Below are positions 1 to 8,224 of a stretch of 64,000 bases of DNA, piece after piece. The number at the start of each line of letters is the position of its first letter. The stretch's first letter is position 1. This DNA comes from Bacteroidaceae bacterium (GTDB lineage Bacteria; Bacteroidota; Bacteroidia; Bacteroidales; Bacteroidaceae). The translations under genes and the position numbers were made by a program. The stretch lies in assembly GCA_017407905.1 (NCBI GenBank), contig JAFQVS010000101.1, forward strand, positions 1-64,000, written 5' to 3'. The notes below the pieces were generated by a model. It saw only the letters and a program-made list of their open reading frames with translations, searched no databases and was not told the DNA's origin.

Positions 1-43
1 ACTTAGTCGCTTGTAAACAAGCGTCTAAGTAGCGGTTAAACAT
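1..43 (-). CDS. Possible 5' end of a gene cut by the left window edge
   Basis: Reading leftwards from an ATG at 43-41 gives 14 stop-free codons (MFNRYLDACLQATK) that run off the window. A -7-like TAGGTTCG lies upstream on the same strand at 77-70, and a purine-rich stretch precedes the ATG. The same bases (1-30) form a near-perfect hairpin, so this could instead be a non-coding inverted repeat. The fragment is too short to identify a product. Confidence 0.3.
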   Translation of the reverse strand, partial: MFNRYLDACLQATK

Positions 44-262
44 ACCTCGCACTTTTTCCTTAAAACAATCGAACCTACATTGAATTTCTTTTTTAGGGTG
101 CAATATTTAATTTAAAATTACCTTTTGCACGTATTATATGCTGCTGTTCTTGAAAATTAGAAATAGATTATTGATTCTTGTCCACCGTAAATTTCTACTG
201 AGCCGAAATAATGGCTCGACGCATTTAGGGCGCAGAGCGTGGGTGGCTCGCGACGGGCGGGA
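44..262. other. Intergenic stretch without a recognisable gene
   Basis: AT-rich at 60-190, more GC-rich at 210-262. No convincing ORF or RNA gene is seen. It lies downstream of pnp and probably holds the promoter of whatever minus-strand gene begins at the left edge. Confidence 0.5.
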
Positions 263-299
263 TAAAAAATGCCCTGCTTCTCTCAAGGAAGCAGGGCAT
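263..299 (-). terminator. Rho-independent terminator of pnp
   Basis: A perfect 12-bp stem (269-280 with 288-299) encloses a 7-base loop. On the minus strand it is followed by a run of six T (complement of 264-269). It sits about 30 bases past the pnp stop codon. Confidence 0.9.
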
Positions 300-328
300 C
301 ACGTGTCCTTTATTTATATGAGACTATT

Positions 329-2506
329 TTACTCGTTACCGCGGGGACGACGGGGCTCGCGACGGGGACGACGCTCGCGCTCTTCGTAACCCTCGGGCTT
401 TTCGAGAAGCACCTTGCGCGAGAGTTTGAATTTGCCTGTCTTGGGGTCAATTTCGAGCAGTTTCACCGAGAGTTTATCACCCTCTTTGATGCCTGTCTCT
501 TCCATTGTCTCGAAGCGCTTCCAATCAATCTCGGAGATGTGCAACAGTCCATCCTTGCCGGGCATAAACTCGACGAATGCACCGTAGGGCATCACGCTGC
601 GAACAAGACCCTCATATACCTCGCCTGCCTCGGGGATTGCCACGATGGCGCGAATCTTTGCGATTGCCTCGTTGATGGCGTTGCCGTTGTTGGCTGCAAT
701 CTCGATGATGCCCTCGCCCTCAACCTCTTCAATTGAGATTGTGGCGCCTGTCTCCTCCTGCATCCCCTGAATAATCTTTCCGCCCGGGCCAATGACTGCA
801 CCGATAAACTCTTTGGGAATGCGCATTGTCTCGATGCGGGGTGCGTGAGGCTTAAGCTCGGCGCGGGGCTCGGCGATGCACTCGGTAATCTTTCCGAGGA
901 TGTGCATACGACCCTCGCGTGCTTGGTTCAGAGCCTTTTCGAGAATCTCGAACGAGAGGCCATCGACCTTTATATCCATCTGAGTGGCAGTGATACCGTC
1001 AACGGTTCCTGTTACCTTAAAGTCCATATCTCCCAAATGGTCCTCGTCGCCAAGAATATCGCTGAGCACGGCATATTTATCCTCGCCCGCATTCTTGATA
1101 AGTCCCATTGCAATACCCGACACCGGCTTTTTAATCTTAACGCCTGCGTCCATAAGGGCCAATGTTCCGGCACAAACGGTTGCCATCGACGATGAGCCGT
1201 TCGATTCGAGAATATCCGATACTACGCGCACGCAGTAGGGATAATCGGCGGGAACCATATTCTTGAGGGCACGGCAAGCAAGATTACCGTGGCCAATCTC
1301 GCGACGACCTACTCCACGCTGGGCACGAGCCTCGCCTGTAGAGAAGGGGGGGAAGTTGTAGTGAAGCAAGAAACGGTCGGTTCCTTGGTTCATTACATCG
1401 TCTATAATCTTCTCGTCGCGCTTTGTACCCAATGTTACCGATGTGAGCGACTGTGTCTCGCCGCGGGTAAATACCGCCGAACCGTGGGGGCCGGGCAGGT
1501 AGCCTACCTCGCACCAGATGGGGCGAATCTCTGTGGTCTTACGGCCGTCGAGACGCTTACCCTCGTCGAGGATGCAACGACGCATAGCCTCTTTCTCAAC
1601 GTCGTGATAGTAACGGTCGATAAGAGCGCCTTTCTCTTCGAGCTCCTCCTCGGTGAATTGTGCCTTAAACTCCTCGCGTACAGCCTCGAATGCCTCGCTG
1701 CGACCGTGCTTGTCGTTGTTGCCGCTTGCTGCTACTGCGTATGCCTTGGCATAGCAGGCCTCGTGTACCTGCGCACGCAACTCCTCGTCGTTCTCTTCGT
1801 GGCAATACTCGCGCTTAACGGTCGAGCCAACCTCTTCCATAAGCTCCATCTGAGCCTTGCAATGTACCTTGATTGCCTCGTGAGCCACTTTCATTGCCTC
1901 AAGAAGCTCGGCCTCGGAAACCTCTTTCATCTCGCCCTCGACCATCATAATGTTGTCGTATGTGGCGGCAACCATAATGTCCATATCAGCGCTCTCCATC
2001 TGAGCGAATGTGGGGTTAACGACAAACTCGCCGTTTACGCGAGCCACGCGAACCTCGGAAATGGGGCCGCCGAAGGGGATGTCCGAAACGGCAAGAGCTG
2101 CCGAGGCTGCAAGACCGGCAAGCGAGTCGGGCATATCAACGCCGTCAGCCGAGAAGAGGATGATGTTTACATATACCTCGGCGTGGTAGTTATCGGGGAA
2201 GAGAGGACGCAGAGCGCGGTCAACCAAACGGCAGGTCAAAATCTCGTAGTCCGATGCCTTGCCCTCGCGACGCGTAAAGCCACCGGGGAAGCGTCCAAAG
2301 GCCGCATATTTCTCTTTATACTCAACCTGTAAAGGCATAAAATCGGTACCGGGTACTGCGTCTTTTGCTGCACACACGGTAGCCAACAGCATAGTGTTAC
2401 CCAAACGAAGCATCACAGCGCCATCGGCCTGCTTGGCCAATTTGCCTGTTTCGAGTGTGATGATACGTCCATCGGGCAAAGCCACATTTTTTGTTACAAC
2501 ATTCAT
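329..2506 (-). CDS. pnp: Polynucleotide phosphorylase
   Basis: Phosphorolytic 3'-5' exoribonuclease of the cytoplasm that degrades mRNA to nucleoside diphosphates. The 725-residue product has the family order: two RNase PH-like domains, the second carrying the catalytic-region [10 protein letters not shown] motif, then a KH domain ([10 protein letters not shown], near residue 570) and an S1 RNA-binding domain (near 625-700). I start at [10 protein letters not shown] (ATG 2506) because the family begins there; an in-frame ATG 21 bases upstream would add MFKIRRK. The C-terminus ends in a short Arg/Glu/Pro-rich tail ([15 protein letters not shown]). It is a single-gene unit with a -7 element at 2555-2548 and its own terminator. 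Confidence 0.97.
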   Translation of the reverse strand: MNVVTKNVALPDGRIITLETGKLAKQADGAVMLRLGNTMLLATVCAAKDAVPGTDFMPLQVEYKEKYAAFGRFPGGFTRREGKASDYEILTCRLVDRALRPLFPDNYHAEVYVNIILFSADGVDMPDSLAGLAASAALAVSDIPFGGPISEVRVARVNGEFVVNPTFAQMESADMDIMVAATYDNIMMVEGEMKEVSEAELLEAMKVAHEAIKVHCKAQMELMEEVGSTVKREYCHEENDEELRAQVHEACYAKAYAVAASGNNDKHGRSEAFEAVREEFKAQFTEEELEEKGALIDRYYHDVEKEAMRRCILDEGKRLDGRKTTEIRPIWCEVGYLPGPHGSAVFTRGETQSLTSVTLGTKRDEKIIDDVMNQGTDRFLLHYNFPPFSTGEARAQRGVGRREIGHGNLACRALKNMVPADYPYCVRVVSDILESNGSSSMATVCAGTLALMDAGVKIKKPVSGIAMGLIKNAGEDKYAVLSDILGDEDHLGDMDFKVTGTVDGITATQMDIKVDGLSFEILEKALNQAREGRMHILGKITECIAEPRAELKPHAPRIETMRIPKEFIGAVIGPGGKIIQGMQEETGATISIEEVEGEGIIEIAANNGNAINEAIAKIRAIVAIPEAGEVYEGLVRSVMPYGAFVEFMPGKDGLLHISEIDWKRFETMEETGIKEGDKLSVKLLEIDPKTGKFKLSRKVLLEKPEGYEERERRPRREPRRPRGNE

Positions 2507-2547
2507 CTTTCGTCTTATTTTAAACAATTTCTGTATCTAAATTCTCG

Positions 2548-2555
2548 CAAAGATA
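2548..2555 (-). promoter_or_regulatory. -7 element for pnp
   Basis: The minus strand reads TATCTTTG here, a full match to the Bacteroidota -7 consensus TAnnTTTG, about 40 bases upstream of the chosen pnp start. A second copy facing the other way lies at 2577-2584, so this gap is a compact divergent promoter region. Confidence 0.65.
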
Positions 2556-2576
2556 CATCTTTTTCCATATTTTCAC

Positions 2577-2584
2577 TATCTTTG
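2577..2584 (+). promoter_or_regulatory. -7 element for the TlpA-like lipoprotein gene
   Basis: TATCTTTG on the plus strand matches the Bacteroidota -7 consensus and lies 77 bases upstream of the ATG at 2662. No clear TTTG -33 element is seen at the ideal distance. Confidence 0.6.
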
Positions 2585-2661
2585 CGCAATATTTTTGCTG
2601 CTTTTTCGGCCTTAACGGGTCAAAAGCAGATAAATTAAGTACCAAAAAACCGATTATCGCA

Positions 2662-3834
2662 ATGAATATATTAAAATTCAATACAATAGGCTTGATGCTT
2701 GCGGGCGCGCTCTTTTTTACCGCTTGCGTGCAGGAGCCGACGTTTACCATCAAGGGCAGTATTGCCAACGGCGAGGGCCGCACACTCTATCTGTCGAACG
2801 TGGGTACGGTGGGCGCACGGTATATCGACTCTGTAAAGCTCGATAAGAAGGGGACGTTCAGCTTCAGCAAGGAGCGTCCCGAGTGCTACGATTTTTATCG
2901 TCTGCAACTCGACAAAAAGGGACGACAGATAACGATTGCCATCGACTCGACCGAGACGGTAACGGTAAGGAGCGACGCCCGTGCTCTCATCGACAGCTGC
3001 CGCATCGAGGGCTCGCCGCAGAGCGTAAAGATTGCCGAGCTCGACGCGCTTGAGGTTGCGCTGGACAAGCAGGTGAATATGCTCATCGAGGGCAGCGGTC
3101 CCGAAATTGGTCAGACGCGCGAGACAATCTACACCATCATAAACGAATTTAAGCAAAATATCTGCAAGGAGTATATTATGCCCGCTCCCCACGCGGCAAG
3201 CGCCTACTATGCGCTGTTCCTCAGCGTGAACGGCTCGCCGCTGTTCGACCCCCTGAGCAACCGCTTCGACAGTCGCTGCTACTCGGCCGTAGCCACGGGC
3301 CTCAACCACCATCACCCTCACGCCACACGCGCACAGCATCTGAGCAATTTGGCAATAAAAGGTATGCGCGCCACACAACCCGCACGCCGCGACACAATCT
3401 ACATCGACACCGGCGACGGCTCGGCAAAGGGGCTGTTCGACATTAAACTGCCCAATATCGACGGCGACACACTCAGCCTCACCGCGCTCAAAGGCAAGGT
3501 AGTGATGCTCGACTTTACCCTCTATAGCAACGCAAAAATAAGCGCCCGCAACCTTGAGCTGCGCGACATTTACGAGAAATACAAAGCCCGCGGATTCGAG
3601 ATTTATCAGATTTCATTCGATGGAAACGAGCATTTCTGGAAGACCTCGGCCGCCAATCTGCCGTGGCAGTGCGTCTATGACGGCGGCGGCAGCTCGTCGT
3701 ACAATCTGACACTCTATCAGGTATCAAAAATACCCACCTTTTTCCTCATAAACCGCGCCAACGAGATTGTGCTACGCGACGAGCAGATTGAAGACCTGAA
3801 CAAGAGCATCGAGGCGCTCTTACGTGAGAAATAA
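2662..3834 (+). CDS. TlpA/DUF4369-type lipoprotein with a redox-dead thioredoxin-like domain
   Basis: A 390-residue secreted lipoprotein. The signal peptide ends in a lipobox with cysteine at residue 22 (LFFTAC). An N-terminal DUF4369-like beta domain follows (near residues 28-125), then a helical middle, then a C-terminal thioredoxin/AhpC-TSA-like domain from about residue 260 (KGKVVMLDF to KIPTFFLINR). The place where TlpA proteins carry WCXXC reads DFTLYSNAKISARN, so both redox cysteines are missing while the cis-Pro region KIPTF is kept. It therefore probably does not do thiol-disulfide exchange and may bind a ligand or partner instead. It is a stand-alone gene, followed by greA with its own promoter. 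Confidence 0.85.
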   Translation: MNILKFNTIGLMLAGALFFTACVQEPTFTIKGSIANGEGRTLYLSNVGTVGARYIDSVKLDKKGTFSFSKERPECYDFYRLQLDKKGRQITIAIDSTETVTVRSDARALIDSCRIEGSPQSVKIAELDALEVALDKQVNMLIEGSGPEIGQTRETIYTIINEFKQNICKEYIMPAPHAASAYYALFLSVNGSPLFDPLSNRFDSRCYSAVATGLNHHHPHATRAQHLSNLAIKGMRATQPARRDTIYIDTGDGSAKGLFDIKLPNIDGDTLSLTALKGKVVMLDFTLYSNAKISARNLELRDIYEKYKARGFEIYQISFDGNEHFWKTSAANLPWQCVYDGGGSSSYNLTLYQVSKIPTFFLINRANEIVLRDEQIEDLNKSIEALLREK

Positions 3835-3941
3835 AGGTGTCTAAGGAGCGCTACCGGGGGGGGCATCCGTAAAGCCCCCGGCCGCCACAAACAAAAACAA
3901 GAACCAAAAAACTTTTTTTAGAAATTTAAACAGCCTCTAAA

Positions 3942-3973
3942 TTTGTTTTTTAATTAAAAAGGGCTTATCTTTG
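3942..3973 (+). promoter_or_regulatory. greA promoter (TTTG / TATCTTTG)
   Basis: TTTG at 3942-3945 and TATCTTTG at 3966-3973 are separated by 20 bases, an excellent match to the Bacteroidota housekeeping promoter. Transcription should begin near 3980, leaving a leader of about 75 bases before the greA ATG. Confidence 0.8.
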
Positions 3974-3994
3974 CCCCGTAAAGGAAAAGGAATT

Positions 3995-4020
3995 GGGTTC
4001 CGGCACTCGTGCTGGAATCC
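3995..4020 (+). promoter_or_regulatory. Terminator-like stem-loop in the greA leader
   Basis: Bases 3995-4005 pair with 4010-4020 through 11 consecutive pairs (two of them G-U) around a CTCG loop. A T-rich stretch (TTTGTTTTACTGTTTTT) follows. It lies after the promoter and before the greA start, the arrangement expected of a leader attenuator or a source of short leader RNAs. Confidence 0.6.
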
Positions 4021-4053
4021 TTTGTTTTACTGTTTTTAAAAATAAGGAAGAAG

Positions 4054-4515
4054 ATGAGTTATATGTCTCAGGAAGGCTACAACAAGCTGTTAGCCGATTT
4101 AAAAGAGTTAGAGGGTAAGCGTCCCGAAATTGTACGCGCCATCGCCGAAGCACGCGACAAGGGCGACCTTTCCGAGAATGCCGAGTACGATGCTGCAAAA
4201 GAGGCACAAGGATTGCTCGAAATGAAAATCAACGAGTTGAAAATGATTATCGCCGATGCAAAAATCATAGACACATCAAAATTGAGCACCGACAGCGTAC
4301 AGGTACTCACCAAAGTAGGTCTCAAGAACACAAAGACCGGTGCGCTTATGCAATACGCCATCGTCCCCGAGAGCGAGGCCAATCTGCGCGAGGGCAAAAT
4401 ATCAATCAACACCCCCATTGCCAAAGGGCTTTTGGGCAAGAAGGTTGGCGACGTTGCCGAGATTACCGTTCCGCAAGGCAAAATATACCTTGAGATTACA
4501 AGTATTTCAATCTAA
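4054..4515 (+). CDS. greA: Transcription elongation factor GreA
   Basis: Binds the secondary channel of RNA polymerase and stimulates cleavage of backtracked transcripts. The 153-residue product matches the family length: an N-terminal coiled coil (residues 1-75) whose tip carries the acidic motif GDLSENAEYDAAKE, and a C-terminal FKBP-like domain (GKKVGDVAEITVPQG). I chose ATG 4054 (MSYMSQEGY) because of the AAGGAAGAAG ribosome-binding stretch just upstream; an upstream in-frame start at 4009 would lie inside the leader hairpin. The HIT gene follows after 13 bases and is probably cotranscribed. Confidence 0.96.
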   Translation: MSYMSQEGYNKLLADLKELEGKRPEIVRAIAEARDKGDLSENAEYDAAKEAQGLLEMKINELKMIIADAKIIDTSKLSTDSVQVLTKVGLKNTKTGALMQYAIVPESEANLREGKISINTPIAKGLLGKKVGDVAEITVPQGKIYLEITSISI

Positions 4516-4528
4516 ATAAGACAAAAAA

Positions 4529-4924
4529 ATGGCAACAATCTTCAGCAAGATAGTAAAGGGCGAGATTCCCAGCTACAAGGTGGCCGAGGACGAGAATTTC
4601 TACGCATTTCTCGACATTAACCCCCTTGTAAAAGGACACACCCTTGTAATACCCAAGCGCGAGGTTGACTACATATTCGACCTCGAAGACGACGAAATTG
4701 CAGCAATGCAGGTATTTACAAAGCGTGTAGCAACAGCAATAAAAAAAGCCTTCCCCTGTATAAAGGTAGGGCAGGCAGTGCTGGGCCTCGAGGTTCCGCA
4801 CGCACACATACACCTTATTCCTATGCAGAGCGAGCGTGATATGCTCTTCACAAACCCCAAGCTAAAGCTGAGCAACGAGGAGTTTATCGAGGTTGCCAAC
4901 AAAATAAGCCAAGAGTTTGTATAA
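4529..4924 (+). CDS. HIT family nucleotide-binding protein (Hint-like)
   Basis: A 131-residue histidine-triad protein of the HINT branch, whose members hydrolyse nucleoside phosphoramidates. It has the standard start (MATIFSKIVKGEIPS), the DINPLVKGHTLVIPK region, and the triad HAHIHLIP near residues 91-98. It lies 13 bases downstream of greA. The exact substrate cannot be told from sequence. Confidence 0.93.
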   Translation: MATIFSKIVKGEIPSYKVAEDENFYAFLDINPLVKGHTLVIPKREVDYIFDLEDDEIAAMQVFTKRVATAIKKAFPCIKVGQAVLGLEVPHAHIHLIPMQSERDMLFTNPKLKLSNEEFIEVANKISQEFV

Positions 4925-4952
4925 TCCCCCACACCTAAAGAAAGGCGATTAT

Positions 4953-4992
4953 ACCTCAGTCGGCAGATGAGCACTCATCTGCCGACTGAGGT
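4953..4992. terminator. Long perfect inverted repeat after the greA-HIT operon
   Basis: Bases 4953-4970 pair perfectly with 4975-4992 around a 4-base GCAC loop, and A/T-rich flanks extend the pairing. It is in the terminator position, about 30 bases past the HIT stop, but neither strand has a clean run of T after the stem. I call it a probable terminator for want of a better role. Confidence 0.6.
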
Positions 4993-5069
4993 TATATATG
5001 CGCCACACTCAAAATTGGTGGCGAGAGAATATTTATCGCATAAATTTTCTTAATGTTCCAACTTTTTAC

Positions 5070-5077
5070 TAATTTCG
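5070..5077 (+). promoter_or_regulatory. Possible -7 element for pyrC
   Basis: TAATTTCG matches the TAnnTTCG form of the Bacteroidota -7 element. It lies about 90 bases upstream of the dihydroorotase ATG. Confidence 0.35.
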
Positions 5078-5169
5078 CTTCTAATAAATAAAGGAGGAGA
5101 CGAGCCGCGGGCACAAAAGTCCTTTTTCTGCACCCACCATCGGCCACCGAAACAAAAAACAAAAGAGCT

Positions 5170-6510
5170 ATGCGCACACTGATAGAAAATGCAACGATAG
5201 TAAACGAGGGCCGAAAATTCATCGGCTCGATAGTTGTGAACAACGGCAAAATAACCGATATTCTGCACGAGGGCGAGCATCCGCGACGAGGGAATATCGA
5301 CGCAAGAATCGACGCCGCGGGGCTCTATCTAATCCCGGGAGTAATAGACGACCACGTACACTTCCGCGAGCCGGGCCTCACACACAAGGCCACAATATAC
5401 AGCGAGAGCCGCGCAGCAGCAGCCGGCGGCGTAACATCCTATATGGAAATGCCAAACACCGTCCCGCAGACAACGACACTGAAAGCCCTCGCCGACAAAT
5501 ATGCCCGCGCCGCAAAGGACAGCGTCATAAACTACTCGTTCTATTTTGGCGCCACCGGCAACAACTACAAGCTGTTCGCCCGCCTGAACCCCCACAAAGT
5601 ATGCGGAATAAAACTCTTTATGGGCTCAAGCACCGGCAATATGCTGGTTGACACCGAGGAGAAACTCGCCAACATCTTCAGCGCGGCCACACTGCCCATT
5701 GCCGTCCACTGCGAGGATGCCACGCTCATAACAAGAACCGCCAAAGAGATTGTCGAGCGCGAAGGCAGCGACCCCGACGTAAAATTTCACCCCATAATAC
5801 GCAGCGCCGAGGCCTGCTACCGTTCGACCAAGAGCGCCATAAAATTGGCCAAAAAATATGGTGCGAGGCTGCACATAATGCACATTAGCACCGCGCGCGA
5901 GCTTGAGCTTCTGACAGCCACAGAGACAGCCCACAAAAAGATAACAGCCGAGGTTACCCCCGCACACCTCATATTCTGCGACAGAGACTACGAGCGCTTG
6001 GGCACACGCATAAAATGTAACCCCGCGATAAAGAGCGAGGCCGACCGCAACGCCCTGCGCCGCGCAATAGGCGAAAATCGCATCGACGTAATCGGCACCG
6101 ACCACGCCCCCCATCACCCCAACGACAAGATAGGCGGCGCGCTTAAAGCTGCATCGGGAATGCCAAGCATACAATTCTCGCTTGTGGCGATGCTGCAATT
6201 GGTAAACGAGGGAGTGCTCACAATAGAGCAGTTGGTCGAGAAGATGTGCCACGCACCCGCACAGATTTTCGGAATAAAAGGCCGAGGCTATCTGCGCAAG
6301 GGATATTATGCCGATTTTGTACTCATCGACCCCGCGGCGCCGCACACGGTAAAGAGCGCGGATATTGTAAGCATCTGCGGATGGAGCCCCTTTGAGGGCG
6401 CGACATTCGATTGGAGCGTGCGTCAGACGTGGGTCAACGGCGAGTGCCTCTACCTCGATGGAGTATTCAACGAGGCGATACGCGGAAAAGCCCTGCGTTT
6501 CGAGCGATGA
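5170..6510 (+). CDS. pyrC: Dihydroorotase
   Basis: Zinc amidohydrolase that interconverts carbamoyl-aspartate and dihydroorotate in pyrimidine synthesis. The 446-residue product has the metal-binding DDHVHFREPG motif (near residue 58), a conserved MHISTA segment, and the TDHAPHHPNDK motif near residue 315. The length and the HFREPG signature fit the longer class I, amidohydrolase-superfamily type. Its stop codon overlaps the start of the next gene (ATGA, 6507-6510), so the two are translationally coupled. Confidence 0.93.
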   Translation: MRTLIENATIVNEGRKFIGSIVVNNGKITDILHEGEHPRRGNIDARIDAAGLYLIPGVIDDHVHFREPGLTHKATIYSESRAAAAGGVTSYMEMPNTVPQTTTLKALADKYARAAKDSVINYSFYFGATGNNYKLFARLNPHKVCGIKLFMGSSTGNMLVDTEEKLANIFSAATLPIAVHCEDATLITRTAKEIVEREGSDPDVKFHPIIRSAEACYRSTKSAIKLAKKYGARLHIMHISTARELELLTATETAHKKITAEVTPAHLIFCDRDYERLGTRIKCNPAIKSEADRNALRRAIGENRIDVIGTDHAPHHPNDKIGGALKAASGMPSIQFSLVAMLQLVNEGVLTIEQLVEKMCHAPAQIFGIKGRGYLRKGYYADFVLIDPAAPHTVKSADIVSICGWSPFEGATFDWSVRQTWVNGECLYLDGVFNEAIRGKALRFER

Positions 6511-7310
6511 GCACACAGCGCTTCACATACGAGGCTCGCGAATTGCTGCCCTACATCGACTGGAGCTACTTTTTCCACGCGTGGGGCATCGGCGGCCGCA
6601 ACAGCCTCGGCAGCGCGGCGCAGGAGCTGAGGAGCGATGCCATCGCCCTCATAACAGAGAGCTGCTGCCGTGTGAATGCACTCTTCCGCCTGTGCGAGGC
6701 TCGCAGCGACGGCGACAACATAATCCTCGACGGCACACGGCTGCCCCTGCTGCGTCAGCAGCATTGCGGCGAGGCTCCCAATCTGTGTCTGAGCGACTTT
6801 GTATCGCCCCGCACCGACCGCGTGGGAGTGTTTGCAACGGCTATCGAGCGTGAATTTGAAGCCTCGCGCAGCGCCGACGACCCCTACCACAATCTGCTTG
6901 TACAAACCACCGCCGACCGTCTGGCCGAGGCAGCCGCCACACTGCTTCACCTGCGCGTGCGCACAAGCCCCGCCCTGTGGGGTTACGCCCCCGACGAAGC
7001 ACTCAGCATCGAGCAACTCAACCGCGAAGAGTATCAAGGCATACGTCCCGCCGTGGGCTACCCCTCGCTGCCCGACCAATCGGTAATATTCATCCTCGAC
7101 AGCTTATTACAGCTGGACGAGGCGGGAATATCGCTCACCACAAGCGGAGCAATGACGCCCCACGCCGCCGTCTGCGGAATTATGATAGCCCACCCCGCCG
7201 CACGCTATTTTGCCGTGGGCAGCATCAGCGACGAACAGATGGACGACTACTCCCGCCGCCGAGGCATAGAGAAAAGCCACCTCGCCAAATATCTTATTAA
7301 AAACATTTGA
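6507..7310 (+). CDS. Stand-alone MetH reactivation (AdoMet-binding) domain protein
   Basis: A 267-residue protein matching only the C-terminal activation domain of cobalamin-dependent methionine synthase. That domain binds S-adenosylmethionine for reductive remethylation of oxidised cobalamin. Diagnostic segments are YQGIRPAVGYPSLPDQS near residue 175, LTTSGAMTPHAAVCG, and HPAARYFAVGSISDEQMDDY near 235. No homocysteine-, folate- or cobalamin-binding domain is present, so it must act in trans or in another process. The start is the ATG overlapping the pyrC stop; longer in-frame starts lie inside pyrC. The link to pyrimidine synthesis is unexplained. Confidence 0.85.
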   Translation: MSTQRFTYEARELLPYIDWSYFFHAWGIGGRNSLGSAAQELRSDAIALITESCCRVNALFRLCEARSDGDNIILDGTRLPLLRQQHCGEAPNLCLSDFVSPRTDRVGVFATAIEREFEASRSADDPYHNLLVQTTADRLAEAAATLLHLRVRTSPALWGYAPDEALSIEQLNREEYQGIRPAVGYPSLPDQSVIFILDSLLQLDEAGISLTTSGAMTPHAAVCGIMIAHPAARYFAVGSISDEQMDDYSRRRGIEKSHLAKYLIKNI

Positions 7311-7340
7311 TATAATTTTCGGCAGAAAGAAAAAAAGCAC

Positions 7341-7348
7341 TATATTTG
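7341..7348 (+). promoter_or_regulatory. -7 element for plsC
   Basis: TATATTTG, a full consensus match, with a TTTC at 7317-7320 exactly 20 bases upstream as a near-consensus -33. It lies 47 bases before the acyltransferase ATG. Confidence 0.65.
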
Positions 7349-7395
7349 CCGTTAGGGCAGCCGCCCACCATAAATCATACAAAAAATACGACACA

Positions 7396-8127
7396 ATGAG
7401 AAAAATTCTTCATCCACTCTACGTCCTGTACCAATTTGTTTTTGCCATTTGGGCAGGCATATTACTCACAATGCTTGCAGCCATCATCATTTGGTTGTTC
7501 GGCGGAGTATTGAAAATTAAAAATGCCGACTACTATCCCGCCGTCGTATGGTGCCGACTGATGTGCTACATATTCCTACTGCCCGTTAAGATTGTCAATC
7601 GCGACAAATATGTCGAGAAGGACAAGAATTATGTATTTGTGGCCAACCATCAGGGAATGTTCGATATTTTCATCCTGTATGGATACATTGTAAAGAATTT
7701 CAAATGGATGATGAAAAAGCAACTGCGCAAAGTGCCTATGCTGGGAATCGCCTGCGAAAAGACCGACCACGTTTTTGTCGATCGCACCACCCCGCAGAAA
7801 GATATTCTGCGTAAGTCGCTCAACATCCTTAAGAGCGGAAAATCAATGACCATCTTTGCCGAGGGCACCCGCAGCGACAACGGTAAATTGGGACGCTTCA
7901 AGAAAGGAGCCTTTGTGGTTGCCAATATGTCGCAGAAGCCCATTATCCCCATTGCCATTCAGGGAGCCTACGACATTCTGCCCAAAGGTAGCTTCTGCGC
8001 CCATTGGTCGCCCGTAACGGTAACCTTCCACGCACCCATCGAGTGCAAGGGACGCGACAGCGAGAATGTCGAGTATCTGATGAGCGAGACACGCGCCGTA
8101 ATAGCAAAGACCCTCGGCGAGGAGTAA
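7396..8127 (+). CDS. plsC: 1-acyl-sn-glycerol-3-phosphate acyltransferase
   Basis: Inner-membrane enzyme that acylates lysophosphatidic acid to phosphatidic acid. The 243-residue product has two N-terminal hydrophobic segments (to about residue 65), the catalytic HX4D motif in ANHQGMFDIF (near residue 86), the substrate-binding FAEGTRS motif near 155, and the PIIPIAIQGAYDILPKG block. It has its own promoter and terminator. Family members differ in acyl preference, which sequence does not show. Confidence 0.92.
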   Translation: MRKILHPLYVLYQFVFAIWAGILLTMLAAIIIWLFGGVLKIKNADYYPAVVWCRLMCYIFLLPVKIVNRDKYVEKDKNYVFVANHQGMFDIFILYGYIVKNFKWMMKKQLRKVPMLGIACEKTDHVFVDRTTPQKDILRKSLNILKSGKSMTIFAEGTRSDNGKLGRFKKGAFVVANMSQKPIIPIAIQGAYDILPKGSFCAHWSPVTVTFHAPIECKGRDSENVEYLMSETRAVIAKTLGEE

Positions 8128-8152
8128 GAGCCGACAAAAAAGAACAATAAAG

Positions 8153-8190
8153 GGCTATTCCCCCAAGAGACGTAAGGGAATAGTCTTTTT
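8153..8190 (+). terminator. Rho-independent terminator of plsC
   Basis: A 10-bp stem (8153-8162 with 8176-8185, one G-U pair) with a 13-base loop, followed by TTTTT. Confidence 0.8.
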
Positions 8191-8224
8191 ACATAAAAAG
8201 TAACCCCCAAAAAAACGATATATT

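Noticed and set aside
1289..2332. 347-codon open frame on the plus strand inside pnp
   Set aside because: It is antisense to a complete, clearly recognised pnp; the translation is Leu/Cys/Val-rich with no domain, a shadow of codon bias.
5626..6516. 296-codon minus-strand frame
   Set aside because: Antisense shadow of dihydroorotase, with no start signal or recognisable motif.
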